DNA from: Lachnospiraceae bacterium
Lineage (GTDB): Bacteria > Bacillota > Clostridia > Lachnospirales > Lachnospiraceae
Direction: 5' to 3'
Length of the DNA: 36,799 nt
Assembly (NCBI GenBank): GCA_022510605.1
Contig: JAFLTB010000026.1
Span: 1-36,799, forward strand
In this document: piece by piece, positions 8,319 through 16,412 of the stretch
Layout of the letters: each line of letters starts with the position of its first letter
Position numbering within the stretch: the first letter of the stretch is position 1
Notes under the pieces: model-generated
The model's input: the letters and a program-made list of their open reading frames with translations, nothing else
The model's database searches: none
What the model was told of the DNA's origin: nothing
Program-made: the position numbers and the translations under genes

Positions 8319-8566
8319 TCAGCGGGCGTCCCGATTATGCTTTCTCCTTGCACCCCCTTTCTGCTCGACTTCTATCTTTTCCTGTTGCTTCACCCGGTTA
8401 ATCACAGCGTTTACTTGTTCAGAGCCAACTACCACTTTCACACATCCAAAATCCGCCGCCACTATCCGCAGTTTCCTGTTTTCCTCTAAGACTTCTTCCA
8501 ACCTGTTTGTGTCAGCCGCTCGGTTACGCTCCTCCCCCTGTATAAGCCGTTTGCAGTTTTGTAAAT
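8319..8566 (-). pseudogene. C-terminal fragment of a mobilization (MobA/MobL relaxase-like) protein
   Basis: The minus-strand frame reads LQNCKRLIQGEERNRAAD, then a coiled coil (LEEVLEENRKLRIVAADFG), then VGSEQVNAVINRVKQQEK, and ends in a basic tail at 8319. This resembles the coiled-coil C-terminus of relaxases of the MobA/MobL type from clostridial mobile elements, though the catalytic N-terminal domain is missing. The open frame continues to 8696 only by chance across a junction with an oppositely oriented fragment. The family call rests on general similarity and is not firm. Confidence 0.4.
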
Positions 8567-8569
8567 CAC

Positions 8570-8898
8570 TGTACAGGAGATAGACAGCTATATCGAGCTT
8601 ATGTACACGCTCTTTGCTCTGGAAGATATGTACGGGCTGAAAATCGAAGAAATTGACGGGAAGGTATCTGCGGCTGGACAAGCCCACCGGCTCCACCTAT
8701 TCCTCTATGTTTGATATGTTCCACGCATGGCAGGAACAGGCTACCCGTCCGAAACAGGGAGAGCTAACCAAAGAGGAATACAACCAGTGGCGGTACAAGT
8801 ATCCGGAATTAGATACCTCGAATCCCTAGAAGAAGATTGTACCTTCACAGGGATTGAGTGACCTGATTACACAGGCTTTAAAGGACAAAACGAATTGA
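8570..8898 (+). pseudogene. Degraded C-terminal fragment of an unidentified mobile-element protein
   Basis: On the plus strand the frame IDSYIELMYTLFALEDMYG reaches GLKIEEIDG, shifts by one base near 8665, and continues YLRLDKPTGSTYSSMFDMF, HAWQEQATRPKQGELTKEE and YNQWRYKYPELDTSNP. An in-frame TAG near 8827 (probably from TGG) is followed by KKIVPSQGLSDLITQALKDK and the true stop at 8898. One frameshift and one nonsense change in a readable protein mark a pseudogene. It abuts a minus-strand fragment head to head, so the region is a patchwork. I do not recognise the family; mobile-element origin is inferred from the neighbour. Confidence 0.5.
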
Positions 8899-8953
8899 TT
8901 TTCACCCCGAAAATGTACATTGTCCTGCCGCCTGTCAGTTCCTTATCCACATA

Positions 8954-9003
8954 AAAAACCTTACCGACTTTCAGCTCCATTTCTGAAAATTAGTAAGGTT
9001 TTT
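8954..9003. terminator. Bidirectional nested hairpin terminator
   Basis: Outer stem AAAAACCTTAC (8954-8964) with GTAAGGTTTTT (8993-9003); inner stem TTTCAG/CTGAAA with an 8-base loop. The A and T runs at the outer edges give a U-tract in both directions. It closes the plus-strand remnant at 8898 and would also stop minus-strand transcription. Confidence 0.7.
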
Positions 9004-9758
9004 CTGTTATTGAAGTATTCTTTTGTTTAGTGAGTGATACCCAATATGTTGCCATTTTGTTGCCAGACACTAAGCAAATTTGTTTGGAAACCTCATAAAT
9101 ACTGAACTTTTTCAACCTGTTGTTCATGCAAAATTCATTTTTGCCAAATCGCAAATTATATTTTATCCTCTTCCCCATCTCTCCTAAGGAAAGAACCCGG
9201 AAAGTCCCCCATTTACAGGGATTTGAAAGGATACAGAAAGAAGAAAGAAAGGAAGAGGAAAGATAATGGCATCAGTTATGTCCGGCCTCCAGCCTCCTCT
9301 TCCTTCCTGCTTCCTCTCCTTACCTCTTCCAAAGAAAAGATGCTGAAAAGCCTGTGTTTATGGGGATTAGGGATGATAGGGAAGATGAAAAGAGGAGAAG
9401 GATCGCTCCTGTCATCATAACCTTCTGTGAGGGCAGCAGGACAGGGGCTTTTCAGTATGGAAAATGGCGAGAAATACCTATATTATGGGAGTTTTGAGGG
9501 GAGGAGGAGAAGGGAACCTTGGGGAAGAGTCCTCAAGATCCTGATATTGGTTATATTATTCTGTTTTAGCAAAAATTAATTTCTGCCAATGGGATGATTG
9601 TGGTCTGCGATCACAACCGCCATGCTCCGTTCGATTCCGCTTCGCTCCATCTCACTGTACGGCTGTCGCCGTATAAGGATAAAAGCGAAAGTCACCCGCC
9701 AAAAGCATAAATGCTCTTAGCTGGCGACTCTCTCTTTTATCCTTGCATGGCTCGTAGC
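9004..9758. other. Gene-poor region with several inverted repeats
   Basis: No ORF here reads like a protein. It holds the GTTGCCA-N4-GTTGCCA motif (9048-9065), a purine-rich tract (9230-9275) complementary to the pyrimidine-rich tract at 9296-9322 (AGGAAGAGG/CCTCTTCCT), and CTGAAAAGCC near 9342 paired with GGCTTTTCAG near 9448. Further hairpins are TTGTG/CACAA near 9598 and TACGG/CCGTA near 9658. Composition changes from AT-rich island to core-like DNA within it, so the island edge probably lies here. Confidence 0.45.
9677..9742. terminator. Long hairpin downstream of guaA
   Basis: Outer arms GGATAAAAG (9677-9685) and CTTTTATCC (9734-9742), with inner arms AGTC/GACT, CGCCA/TGGCG and AGCAT/ATGCT, so about 66 bases fold on themselves. 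It starts 16 bases after the guaA stop. Termination or mRNA 3'-end protection is likely, although no pure U-run follows the stem. It could also be a small dispersed palindromic element. Confidence 0.5.
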
Positions 9759-11300
9759 TCACTCAAACTCAATCGTCGCCGGCGGCTTCCCGGTGCAATC
9801 ATACAGCACCCTATTTACCCCCTTCACCTCATTTACTATCCGGCTGGTTACCTTAGACAGCACCTCCCACGGGAGTTGTGCCGCCTCTGCCGTCATAAAA
9901 TCCGAAGTGCAGACCGCCCGCAGGGCGATGGCATAGTCATAGGTTCTCTCATCTCCCATAACCCCCACAGAGCGCATATTGGTGATGGCCGCAAAATACT
10001 GGCCCAGGTCTTCATCCACCTTGGCCCTGGCAATTTCCTCCCGGTAAATGGCGTCGGCCTCCTGCACAATACGCACCTTTTCCGCTGTGACCTCACCAAT
10101 AATCCGTATGCCTAGCCCCGGCCCCGGAAATGGCTGGCGGTTTACCAGATATTCCGGAATGCCCAGTTCTCTGCCGGCCTTGCGCACCTCGTCCTTAAAA
10201 AGCAGCCGGAGGGGCTCTACAATTTCCTTAAAGTCCACATAATCCGGCAGGCCGCCCACATTGTGGTGGCTCTTGATGACTGCCGACTTTCCAAGACCGG
10301 ATTCAATGACGTCCGGGTAAATGGTTCCCTGCACCAGATAATCCACGGCGCCGATTTTCTTTGCTTCTTCCTCAAATACCCGGATAAATTCCTCACCGAT
10401 GATTTTCCGCTTTGCCTCCGGCTCGGTGACGCCGGCCAGTTTATCATAGAAGCGCTGTGCCGCATTGACACGGATAAAATTCAACTCATACGGGCCTTCC
10501 GGGCCAAAGACAGCCTCTACTTCATCCCCTTCATCCTTGCGGAGGAGGCCATGGTCCACAAACACACAAATCAGCTGTTTTCCCACCGCCTTTGAAAGAA
10601 GCACCGCCGCCACCGAGGAATCCACGCCCCCGGACAGGGCACAGAGCACCCGGCCATTGCCAATCTTTTCCCGCATGGTCTGGATGGTATCCTCCACAAA
10701 AGAGGACATCTGCCAGTCACCCTTGCATTCGCAGACTTTATATACAAAGTTAGACAGCATTTTCATACCCTCTGCCGTGTGCATTACCTCAGGATGGAAC
10801 TGGGTGGCATATAACTTCCGGGAAGGATTTTCCATGGCCGCCACCGGACACACCGGCGTAGTGGCACTGACGGTAAAACCATCCGGCGCTTTGGCGATAT
10901 AATCCGTATGGCTCATCCAGCAGATAGTCTGGTGGCTTACATTTTCAAAGAGGACGCTGTCCTGGCTGGTGGTGACTTCGGTTTTGCCATATTCACTGGT
11001 AGGTGCTGTAGACACCTGGCCCCCCAGAAGATGCGCCATCAGCTGGGAGCCATAGCAGATGCCAAGCACCGGTATGCCCAGTTCAAAAATTTCCGCAGAA
11101 ATTGTTGGGGAGTCCGGCAGATAGGCACTGTTTGGCCCTCCGGTGAAAATAAGCCCCTTCGGGTTCATTTTCTTTATTTCCTCAATGGAAAGCGTATTGG
11201 GATGTACCTCACAATACACGTTGCATTCCCTTACACGTCTCGCAATCAACTGGTTATACTGTCCTCCGAAGTCGAGAACGATAATCATTTCCTTGTCCAC
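9759..11300 (-). CDS. guaA: GMP synthase (glutamine-hydrolysing)
   Basis: A 513-residue enzyme that converts XMP to GMP using ATP and ammonia drawn from glutamine, the last step of guanine nucleotide synthesis. The class I amidotransferase domain has the nucleophile in GICYGSQ (C82) and the His-Glu pair in FHPEV (H169, E171). The ATP pyrophosphatase loop is SGGVDS (223-228). The C-terminal dimerisation domain ends [10 protein letters not shown] as in typical GuaA, and the length is normal. The start is GTG: GGAGG lies seven bases upstream, while the ATG at 11305-11303 is out of frame and only two bases from that site. It is transcribed alone from a strong promoter at 11388-11416. Confidence 0.97.
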   Translation of the reverse strand: MDKEMIIVLDFGGQYNQLIARRVRECNVYCEVHPNTLSIEEIKKMNPKGLIFTGGPNSAYLPDSPTISAEIFELGIPVLGICYGSQLMAHLLGGQVSTAPTSEYGKTEVTTSQDSVLFENVSHQTICWMSHTDYIAKAPDGFTVSATTPVCPVAAMENPSRKLYATQFHPEVMHTAEGMKMLSNFVYKVCECKGDWQMSSFVEDTIQTMREKIGNGRVLCALSGGVDSSVAAVLLSKAVGKQLICVFVDHGLLRKDEGDEVEAVFGPEGPYELNFIRVNAAQRFYDKLAGVTEPEAKRKIIGEEFIRVFEEEAKKIGAVDYLVQGTIYPDVIESGLGKSAVIKSHHNVGGLPDYVDFKEIVEPLRLLFKDEVRKAGRELGIPEYLVNRQPFPGPGLGIRIIGEVTAEKVRIVQEADAIYREEIARAKVDEDLGQYFAAITNMRSVGVMGDERTYDYAIALRAVCTSDFMTAEAAQLPWEVLSKVTSRIVNEVKGVNRVLYDCTGKPPATIEFE

Positions 11301-11387
11301 AGCATGTCCTCCTTTTGTGCTGAATCCGTATCTGGTATCTGTCTAGAACACATTCAAAACAGTAAAAATATAAATTACATATACTAT

Positions 11388-11416
11388 ATATTAAACATAA
11401 GTCCATGGGTTGTCAA
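11388..11416 (-). promoter_or_regulatory. Promoter of guaA
   Basis: Minus-strand TTGACA (11416-11411), 17 bases, TAATAT (11393-11388): a perfect -35 and near-perfect -10. The leader is about 80 bases long. I looked for the conserved core of a purine riboswitch and did not find it. Confidence 0.8.
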
Positions 11417-11455
11417 TGCCAGGCCCGATTGAGTTTCACCCTTTATATTGAGTGC

Positions 11456-11488
11456 TTTTTTCACAACAAAACCAGCATTGTGAAAACT
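11456..11488 (-). terminator. Terminator-like hairpin after dgt
   Basis: TTTTCACAA (11458-11466) pairs with TTGTGAAAA (11478-11486) around an 11-base loop, 14 bases beyond the dgt stop. The A/T-rich arms give T-rich ends in both directions. It separates the dgt operon from the guaA promoter. Confidence 0.55.
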
Positions 11489-11501
11489 CAAACAAAACCA
11501 C

Positions 11502-12707
11502 CTAATCAAAATACCCGACAAATTTCACATCATGCGTTCCCTTCGGAAACAGGTAATGATACAAATCAATAAAATAATCATCCGTCATACTGGCCAGATA
11601 ATCCACCACCAGCTGGTTTTTCTCCTGCTCTTCATAGGGAACCGCATCGCCCTTATCACTATAATTACTTTCATTGACATAGGCGATATGATGCCGGTAA
11701 AAGATACTGTTTTTGTCTCCGCTCTCTGCCTGGCTCAAAAGTTCCTCGTAGAGTTCGCCAAACATAGGCCGTATCTGCTCATTATAATGGCTATTGAGTT
11801 CGTCATTCTGGTAAATGGTTTTGTAATTTTCTGTTTTGGCCTGCCGGAGTGCCTCAAAATACTCCTCATCCATTTTCAGATATGGCTTGCCGTAACTGTT
11901 TTCAATGAGATTGACAATGAGATTATTGATGATTTCTCCGTTGCTGGTGCCAATGGTGCCAGCAGAGAAGGCTTTCTCTGGCAGAAGCCGCAGGCGGGTG
12001 GCGTCCTGCCGGTCTTTGCCCAGATAGGCAATGATGTCGCAGATTCGCATGACGCATCCCTCTAAAGTGCAGGGAGTCAGGCGGCCGATGGCCGTCTCAT
12101 CCACATAGCATTTTTCCACCTTTTTATCGTATTCTACAAAAGTAGACATCGGCTCTGGCCGGTACTCCTGCAACTCCAGCTCGCCATTGTGGCAGAGAAT
12201 GCCGTCCAGGGTCTGGAGACTGATATTGCGGTGAATGATGGCGTCCAGTACCCGGGCGCTATGTACGTTATGATTGAAATACCGCCCCGTATGCTCGTGA
12301 TACAATTCGCTTAAAATTCGCTCGCCGGCATGTCCGAAGGGCGTGTGGCCAATATCATGCCCCAGGGAAATCGCCTCAATCAGACTTTCGTTTAATCCCA
12401 GCACATTACCAATGTTTCTGGCAATCCGGGCCACCAGCTGCACGTGCAGGGCACGTCTGGAAATATCATCATTTTTATAAAAAGAATACACCTGGGTTTT
12501 ATCCGAATAGCGGTTATAATAGGGCACGTGCATAATCTTTTCCACGTCCCGGACAAAGGCCGGCCGCCACAGGTTGGCATGGTCATGGTTCGGGTTGCGC
12601 CGCACGATGTCTTCATCGGAAAAGGCATAGGGATTCTGCCAGTGTTCCCTGCGATTCTGTTCAATCTCTTCCTGAAGTTCCCTGGTTAATACGTGATAGT
12701 CTGCCAT
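11502..12707 (-). CDS. dgt: dNTP triphosphohydrolase (dGTPase-like, HD domain)
   Basis: A 401-residue HD-domain enzyme that removes triphosphate from deoxynucleotides and so adjusts dNTP pools. Metal ligands are visible: H88 in RRALHVQ, H117-D118 in LGHDIGHTPFGHAG, and a later Asp in ICDIIAYLGKD. HTPFGHAG is the hallmark of the Dgt family. The N-terminal WRPAFVRDVEKIMH and the YSDKTQV segment also fit. Length is normal for the short clostridial form. AGAGGAAATT precedes the ATG. It is the last gene of the run GDPD - DUF308 - dgt, 45 bases after the membrane protein gene. Some family members restrict phage by dNTP depletion, but nothing here points away from housekeeping. Confidence 0.92.
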   Translation of the reverse strand: MADYHVLTRELQEEIEQNRREHWQNPYAFSDEDIVRRNPNHDHANLWRPAFVRDVEKIMHVPYYNRYSDKTQVYSFYKNDDISRRALHVQLVARIARNIGNVLGLNESLIEAISLGHDIGHTPFGHAGERILSELYHEHTGRYFNHNVHSARVLDAIIHRNISLQTLDGILCHNGELELQEYRPEPMSTFVEYDKKVEKCYVDETAIGRLTPCTLEGCVMRICDIIAYLGKDRQDATRLRLLPEKAFSAGTIGTSNGEIINNLIVNLIENSYGKPYLKMDEEYFEALRQAKTENYKTIYQNDELNSHYNEQIRPMFGELYEELLSQAESGDKNSIFYRHHIAYVNESNYSDKGDAVPYEEQEKNQLVVDYLASMTDDYFIDLYHYLFPKGTHDVKFVGYFD

Positions 12708-12751
12708 AATTTCCTCTTTCCTTTCCCCCGTTTGTATTCCTGCCCTGCTTT

Positions 12752-13339
12752 TTACTTGCCGCTTTGAGCATTCGCCTCCGGTGCCGTCAGCCCCTCCTGC
12801 CTATCACTGAGATACTTGGAAATGGCAATAGTTACATACAAATCCGTGCCGCCGCTGTATACCAGAGCGATGCCAGTCCATAAAACCAGTGTTTCTGTGG
12901 AGGAAAAAGGGTCTACAAGCAAAATGATTCCGGCTACAATATTCAAAACCGCCATACCAAAGGCAATCTGCCAGTTTCCATGTCCCAGCCGGAGCATATC
13001 TACGGAATTTTGCATTTTCATGATTCCGCTGATGGTGACAAGAAAGCCTAACACCACCGGAATTAAATCCGTCAGTCTGTCTACCTTGATAATCACCAGA
13101 ATTCCACCAAGAATCGCACTTAATCCCACTACCAAATCATAGCGGTAAATCTCACCCTTTATATCCTTATGTAAATATTTAATAAGGGACAGCACCCCCA
13201 CTGCCAGCAGCAATGCCGCCAATATATAGCAGATGGTAGCCATAGTAGCTCCCGGCCACAAAATCAGCACCACTCCCAGCGCAATAAAAATAACCGCTAT
13301 CAGAATCAGATTCCATTGTAATTGTTTTAACAGTTTCAT
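12752..13339 (-). CDS. HdeD/DUF308-family membrane protein
   Basis: A 195-residue integral membrane protein with about six hydrophobic segments: LILIAVIFIALGVVLIL, ICYILAALLLAVGVLSLI, LVVGLSAILGGILVII, a span near IPVVLGFLVTISGIM, IAFGMAVLNIVAGIILLV, and LVLWTGIALVYSGG. The repeated two-helix units with 'G..L...P' turns are the HdeD/DUF308 pattern; the E. coli relative is linked to acid stress, but the biochemical role is unknown. The open frame runs further upstream, but the ATG at 13339 is chosen because GGAGGAG lies directly before it and the extra 65 residues would overlap the GDPD gene. It sits between GDPD and dgt in one operon. Confidence 0.85.
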   Translation of the reverse strand: MKLLKQLQWNLILIAVIFIALGVVLILWPGATMATICYILAALLLAVGVLSLIKYLHKDIKGEIYRYDLVVGLSAILGGILVIIKVDRLTDLIPVVLGFLVTISGIMKMQNSVDMLRLGHGNWQIAFGMAVLNIVAGIILLVDPFSSTETLVLWTGIALVYSGGTDLYVTIAISKYLSDRQEGLTAPEANAQSGK

Positions 13340-13373
13340 ATTTCTCCTCCATTCCGAAATATCTTCTTCCTTT

Positions 13374-14111
13374 TCATATTTCATGATAAAATTCCGTAGT
13401 AACCATATCCACCTGTATCTCCTGAACCATCCGGCGGGTCTGTTCCCTGTCATTGACAGTCCAGACATTGACCTCCAGCCCCTCGTTGTGAAGCCACCGG
13501 ACGCTTTCTGCCGAGACCAGTGTATAACGGGCATCCAGATTGATTCGGTTTGCCGCCAGCCAGCGCATCAGTTCTTCATCCACCGGGATATCCCGGTTCA
13601 GGGCAATGGCGCCATATACATATTGCAGACGTTCCGACGGGAAATGAAATTCCTGCTTCAGCCGCAGAAGAACCATGGGATGAAGACTGATAAAACAGCA
13701 TCTTTCCAAAAGGTCATATTTCTCTACCAAATCTACGATTTCTCTTAATTCTACAGTTGTATAATCCATCTTTAATTCAATGACGGGGCACATGGTATCG
13801 CTCCGTCGGAGGATGGATAAATATTCTGCCAGCCGGATGGGATACTGCATGGGATGGCAGGAAATCTTCTGCCCCTGGATAAAGGGATAGTGACAGACCT
13901 CCTCCCAGAGCATGTTGGGAATCCACCGTTCTACCCCGCACATCCGCTTCAGCTGGCCGTCATGGGACACCACATAGGTACCATCCCGGCATCTCCACAC
14001 ATCGCACTCCACACCATAAAAATCCCCCTCCACGGCCATGGCAAAGGCCGCCCGGGAATTTTCCGGTGCCTCCGAACTGAACCCGCGATGGGCAATTCGT
14101 CTTATTTTCAT
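13374..14111 (-). CDS. Glycerophosphodiester phosphodiesterase (GDPD)
   Basis: A 245-residue cytoplasmic enzyme that hydrolyses glycerophosphodiesters to an alcohol and glycerol-3-phosphate, recycling phospholipid head groups. The N-terminus reads RIAHRGFSSEAPENS, giving the catalytic HRG and PEN motifs; GVECDVW supplies the Glu-x-Asp metal site and VVSHDG the second catalytic His. VIELKMD and the C-terminal VNVWTVND strand follow in the usual TIM-barrel order. No signal peptide is present, as in UgpQ-type enzymes. The ATG at 14111 has GGGAGG eight bases upstream; another ATG at 14115 is out of frame. Its ribosome binding site lies in one arm of a 15-bp inverted repeat. Confidence 0.92.
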   Translation of the reverse strand: MKIRRIAHRGFSSEAPENSRAAFAMAVEGDFYGVECDVWRCRDGTYVVSHDGQLKRMCGVERWIPNMLWEEVCHYPFIQGQKISCHPMQYPIRLAEYLSILRRSDTMCPVIELKMDYTTVELREIVDLVEKYDLLERCCFISLHPMVLLRLKQEFHFPSERLQYVYGAIALNRDIPVDEELMRWLAANRINLDARYTLVSAESVRWLHNEGLEVNVWTVNDREQTRRMVQEIQVDMVTTEFYHEI

Positions 14112-14116
14112 TCATA

Positions 14117-14196
14117 AATCCTCCCTTTTCTTCCTTTCAGTATACTCATTTTTTCTCAAAAAATCAACTGTATACCATCTCAGAAAAGGGAGGATT
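14117..14196 (-). promoter_or_regulatory. 15-bp inverted repeat that can hide the GDPD ribosome binding site
   Basis: AATCCTCCCTTTTCT (minus strand, 14196-14182, immediately after the dusB stop) is an exact complement of AGAAAAGGGAGGATT (14131-14117), which contains the GDPD Shine-Dalgarno. The GDPD promoter lies between the arms. A transcript reading through from dusB would carry both arms and mask the site; one starting at the inner promoter would begin at or just before the second arm and leave it free. Confidence 0.65.
14139..14167 (-). promoter_or_regulatory. Promoter of the GDPD–DUF308–dgt operon
   Basis: Minus-strand TTGATT (14167-14162), 17 bases, TATACT (14144-14139). The expected start is near 14132, leaving a leader of about 20 bases with the GGGAGG site. 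Confidence 0.6.
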
Positions 14197-14198
14197 GC

Positions 14199-15179
14199 TT
14201 AGACATCCCCGGCCCGCTCCAGATAATCTTGCAGAAGCTCCTCCAGTTCTTCATAGTTCTCCACCTGATTCATCCGGCGGCGCAAAGCCGACGAATGCGG
14301 ATACCCCGCCGTGTACCAGGCCACATGGGTGCGCATCTCCATAATTCCCCGCTTCTCCCCCTTCCACTCTGCCTGCATTCTGGCGTGGCGCAGAATCGTC
14401 TCACAGACCTGGGAAAAGGAAGGGCGTTCTTCTTTTCGTCCCGTCTCAAAGTAGGTTTTTATCTGATGAAAAATCCAGGGGTTTCCCTGGGCACCCCGAG
14501 CCACCATCAGGCCGTCGCAGTCTGTGGTCTCTAACATCCTTTCGGCGTCCTCCGGAGAAAAAATATCACCGTTTCCAATGACCGGAATCGACACCGCCTC
14601 CTTCACGGCTGCAATTACTTCCCAATCCGCTTTACCGCTGTAATAATCCTCTCTGGTGCGTCCATGAACCGCCACCGCCGCCGCACCGGCGGCCTCTGCC
14701 GCCTTCGCCAGCTCCACCGCCTGATTTTCTCCTTTGTGAAACCCCTTGCGGAATTTCACTGTCACTGGCTTGTGAATGGCCTTTACGGTTTTTTCAATAA
14801 TTCTTGCCGCCAGGGGAATATTCTTCATAAGGGCAGAACCCTCGCCATTGTTTACCACCTTTGGCACCGGGCAGCCCATATTCAAATCTAAAATGTCAAA
14901 GTTTCTCTCCTCAATCCGCTTTGCCATCTCACTGACAATATCCGGCTCAGAGCCAAAAAGCTGTAACGCCACCGGCCGTTCCCTTTCCTCCACCCTCAGT
15001 AATTCCTCCGTGTTTTTATTGTTATATAAAATGCCCTTGGCACTGACCATTTCCGTATAAATCAAATCCGCTCCCTGTTCTTTGCACAACAAGCGAAATG
15101 GCAGGTCTGTAACCCCTGCCATTGGTGCCAGTATTAAATTGCTCTCTAACTCTATATTTCCAATGGTAAGTGATTTCAT
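14199..15179 (-). CDS. dusB: tRNA-dihydrouridine synthase (DusB-like)
   Basis: A 326-residue FMN enzyme that reduces uridine to dihydrouridine in the tRNA D-loop. Family motifs are all present: [13 protein letters not shown] near the N-terminus, [11 protein letters not shown] with the catalytic Cys, [34 protein letters not shown] and [11 protein letters not shown] for FMN phosphate binding. The C-terminal helical domain binds tRNA. Its ATG overlaps the coaX stop as ATGA, and GGGAGG inside the coaX 3' end serves as ribosome binding site, so the two are translationally coupled. Choice of DusB among the Dus types follows the usual Firmicutes assignment. Confidence 0.93.
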   Translation of the reverse strand: MKSLTIGNIELESNLILAPMAGVTDLPFRLLCKEQGADLIYTEMVSAKGILYNNKNTEELLRVEERERPVALQLFGSEPDIVSEMAKRIEERNFDILDLNMGCPVPKVVNNGEGSALMKNIPLAARIIEKTVKAIHKPVTVKFRKGFHKGENQAVELAKAAEAAGAAAVAVHGRTREDYYSGKADWEVIAAVKEAVSIPVIGNGDIFSPEDAERMLETTDCDGLMVARGAQGNPWIFHQIKTYFETGRKEERPSFSQVCETILRHARMQAEWKGEKRGIMEMRTHVAWYTAGYPHSSALRRRMNQVENYEELEELLQDYLERAGDV

Positions 15180-15988
15180 TCTTTCCTCCCATGGGACTGT
15201 GTACCTTCACTTTTTCCCTGGGCCGCTGTCCGCTCATAAATCAGCCGCATTCCCTTCAGGGTCAGTTCCGGGTCATATATGTCAATTTTTTCCGTCCCCT
15301 CGGCAATAATCCGCCCCAGACCGCCGGTGGCAATGACCTTAATACCAGAATACCCCGACTCTGCCTTAAAGCGCTCTATAATATATTCCGTCTGGCCGAT
15401 GGTTCCATACACCAGACCGGCCTGCATACTGGTGATAGTGGTTTTTGCCAGTATGGAATCCGGCTTTACAATTTCAATTTCCGGCAGTTTGGCCGCATTG
15501 CTCCAGAGCGCCTTGGCGCTGATTCGAATCCCCGGCGCTGTCACGCCGGCTACAAAAGCGCCGTCTGCCGTCACCAAATCATAGGTGGTGGCAGTTCCAT
15601 AATCAATCACAATCACAGGACCCCCATAGAGAAAATAGGCCCCTGCGGCATCTACCACCCGGTCCGCTCCAATTTCCATAGGATTGGTGGTGGCAATACG
15701 AATGCCGGACTTTGTGCCATTCCCTACAATAACCGGGTCACATTCCAAATACTTTCTTATTCCGCTGGTGAGGGAATACATTACCTTCGGCACCACGGAG
15801 CAGATAATCACATCCTCCACATCCTCTGCCGACACCTTCTGATGGGACAGCTGCTCCATAATCTGCACGCCAAACTCATCCGAAGTCCGGGGCAGACTGG
15901 TGGTGAGGCGGAATTTATGTAAAATCTCCTCCCCATTAAAAAGTCCAAAGGTCAGATTCGTATTTCCAATATCAATGGCCAGTAACAT
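15176..15988 (-). CDS. coaX: Type III pantothenate kinase
   Basis: A protein of about 270 residues that phosphorylates pantothenate, the first step of coenzyme A synthesis; the type III enzyme is insensitive to CoA feedback. It has the ASKHA-fold signature [10 protein letters not shown], then [10 protein letters not shown] and [12 protein letters not shown], then [14 protein letters not shown] and ATGGLG. The frame also offers an ATG four codons earlier (16000), but the sequence ATGGAGGATAAAATG shows GGAGG five bases ahead of the second ATG, so 15988 is preferred. It is followed by the coupled dusB. The 76-base gap upstream holds a GCTAGC-rich palindrome and no clear promoter. Confidence 0.93.
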   Translation of the reverse strand: MLLAIDIGNTNLTFGLFNGEEILHKFRLTTSLPRTSDEFGVQIMEQLSHQKVSAEDVEDVIICSVVPKVMYSLTSGIRKYLECDPVIVGNGTKSGIRIATTNPMEIGADRVVDAAGAYFLYGGPVIVIDYGTATTYDLVTADGAFVAGVTAPGIRISAKALWSNAAKLPEIEIVKPDSILAKTTITSMQAGLVYGTIGQTEYIIERFKAESGYSGIKVIATGGLGRIIAEGTEKIDIYDPELTLKGMRLIYERTAAQGKSEGTQSHGRKE

Positions 15989-16076
15989 TTTATCCTCCAT
16001 TCCGAAGCGTCAGTGTGATTTAGCACGATGGCGCCCATTTGAACCCTGTTTAGTCTTGCGCTAGCGTGCTAGCAGC

Positions 16077-16412
16077 CTATTCTTCTCCCTGTAAGCTCTC
16101 AACAAAAAACATCTGATAATAGGTCTCCAGATTTTCCAGCAGCTCCGCATAGCGGGTGCGGTACTGCTTGATTTTCAGGTGGCTGCCGATTTCATCATAG
16201 GAAAAATCGTTTTCCTTGGCTGTGGTGGACAGATACAGCGTACCGTCCTCGTCAAATTCCATGGTAAATACGCCCCCCACATCCGCCGTCATAGTCACTG
16301 CCATAATCTGCAGTTCCTGCTGAATCTGGGTCGGCAGGGAGGAAAACCGGGGATTGAAATAATATTTTTCTTCGTAGGCGCTGCAGGCGCACAGAATCTG
16401 CTGTTCATCCAT
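16077..16412 (-). CDS. DUF6145-like small protein
   Basis: A protein of about 111 residues beginning MDEQQILCACSAYEEKYYF. It is acidic and soluble, with alternating strands (GGVFTMEFDEDGTLYL) and a C-terminal helical pair (KIKQYRTRYAELLENLETYY). It resembles the Lachnospiraceae family named DUF6145; no function is known. The gltA stop and this ATG share a base (TGATG at 16414-16410), so translation is coupled to citrate synthase. A GTG one codon earlier could also start it. The constant position beside a metabolic enzyme suggests an accessory role, but this is inference. Confidence 0.75.
   Translation of the reverse strand: MDEQQILCACSAYEEKYYFNPRFSSLPTQIQQELQIMAVTMTADVGGVFTMEFDEDGTLYLSTTAKENDFSYDEIGSHLKIKQYRTRYAELLENLETYYQMFFVESLQGEE

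Noticed and set aside
8990-9178. Minus-strand ORF of 62 codons containing GNKMATYW
   Set aside because: Its end runs through the terminator hairpin and it matches no recognisable protein; the GTTGCCA motif in it is treated as a repeat instead.
9223-9420. A 65-codon plus-strand ORF beginning MKGYRKKKERKRKD
   Set aside because: It is made by the purine-rich tract and its complementary tract, has biased composition and no family resemblance; no good ribosome binding site.
9711-10115. Plus-strand ORF of 134 codons overlapping guaA
   Set aside because: It is an antisense shadow of the well-conserved guaA coding sequence.
11301-11387. Purine riboswitch ahead of guaA
   Set aside because: The leader lacks the conserved junction sequences and paired loops of the purine aptamer; it is simply AT-rich.
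13340-13534. N-terminal extension of the DUF308 protein (65 more codons)
   Set aside because: It lies wholly in another frame of the GDPD gene, and a strong GGAGGAG precedes the ATG at 13339.
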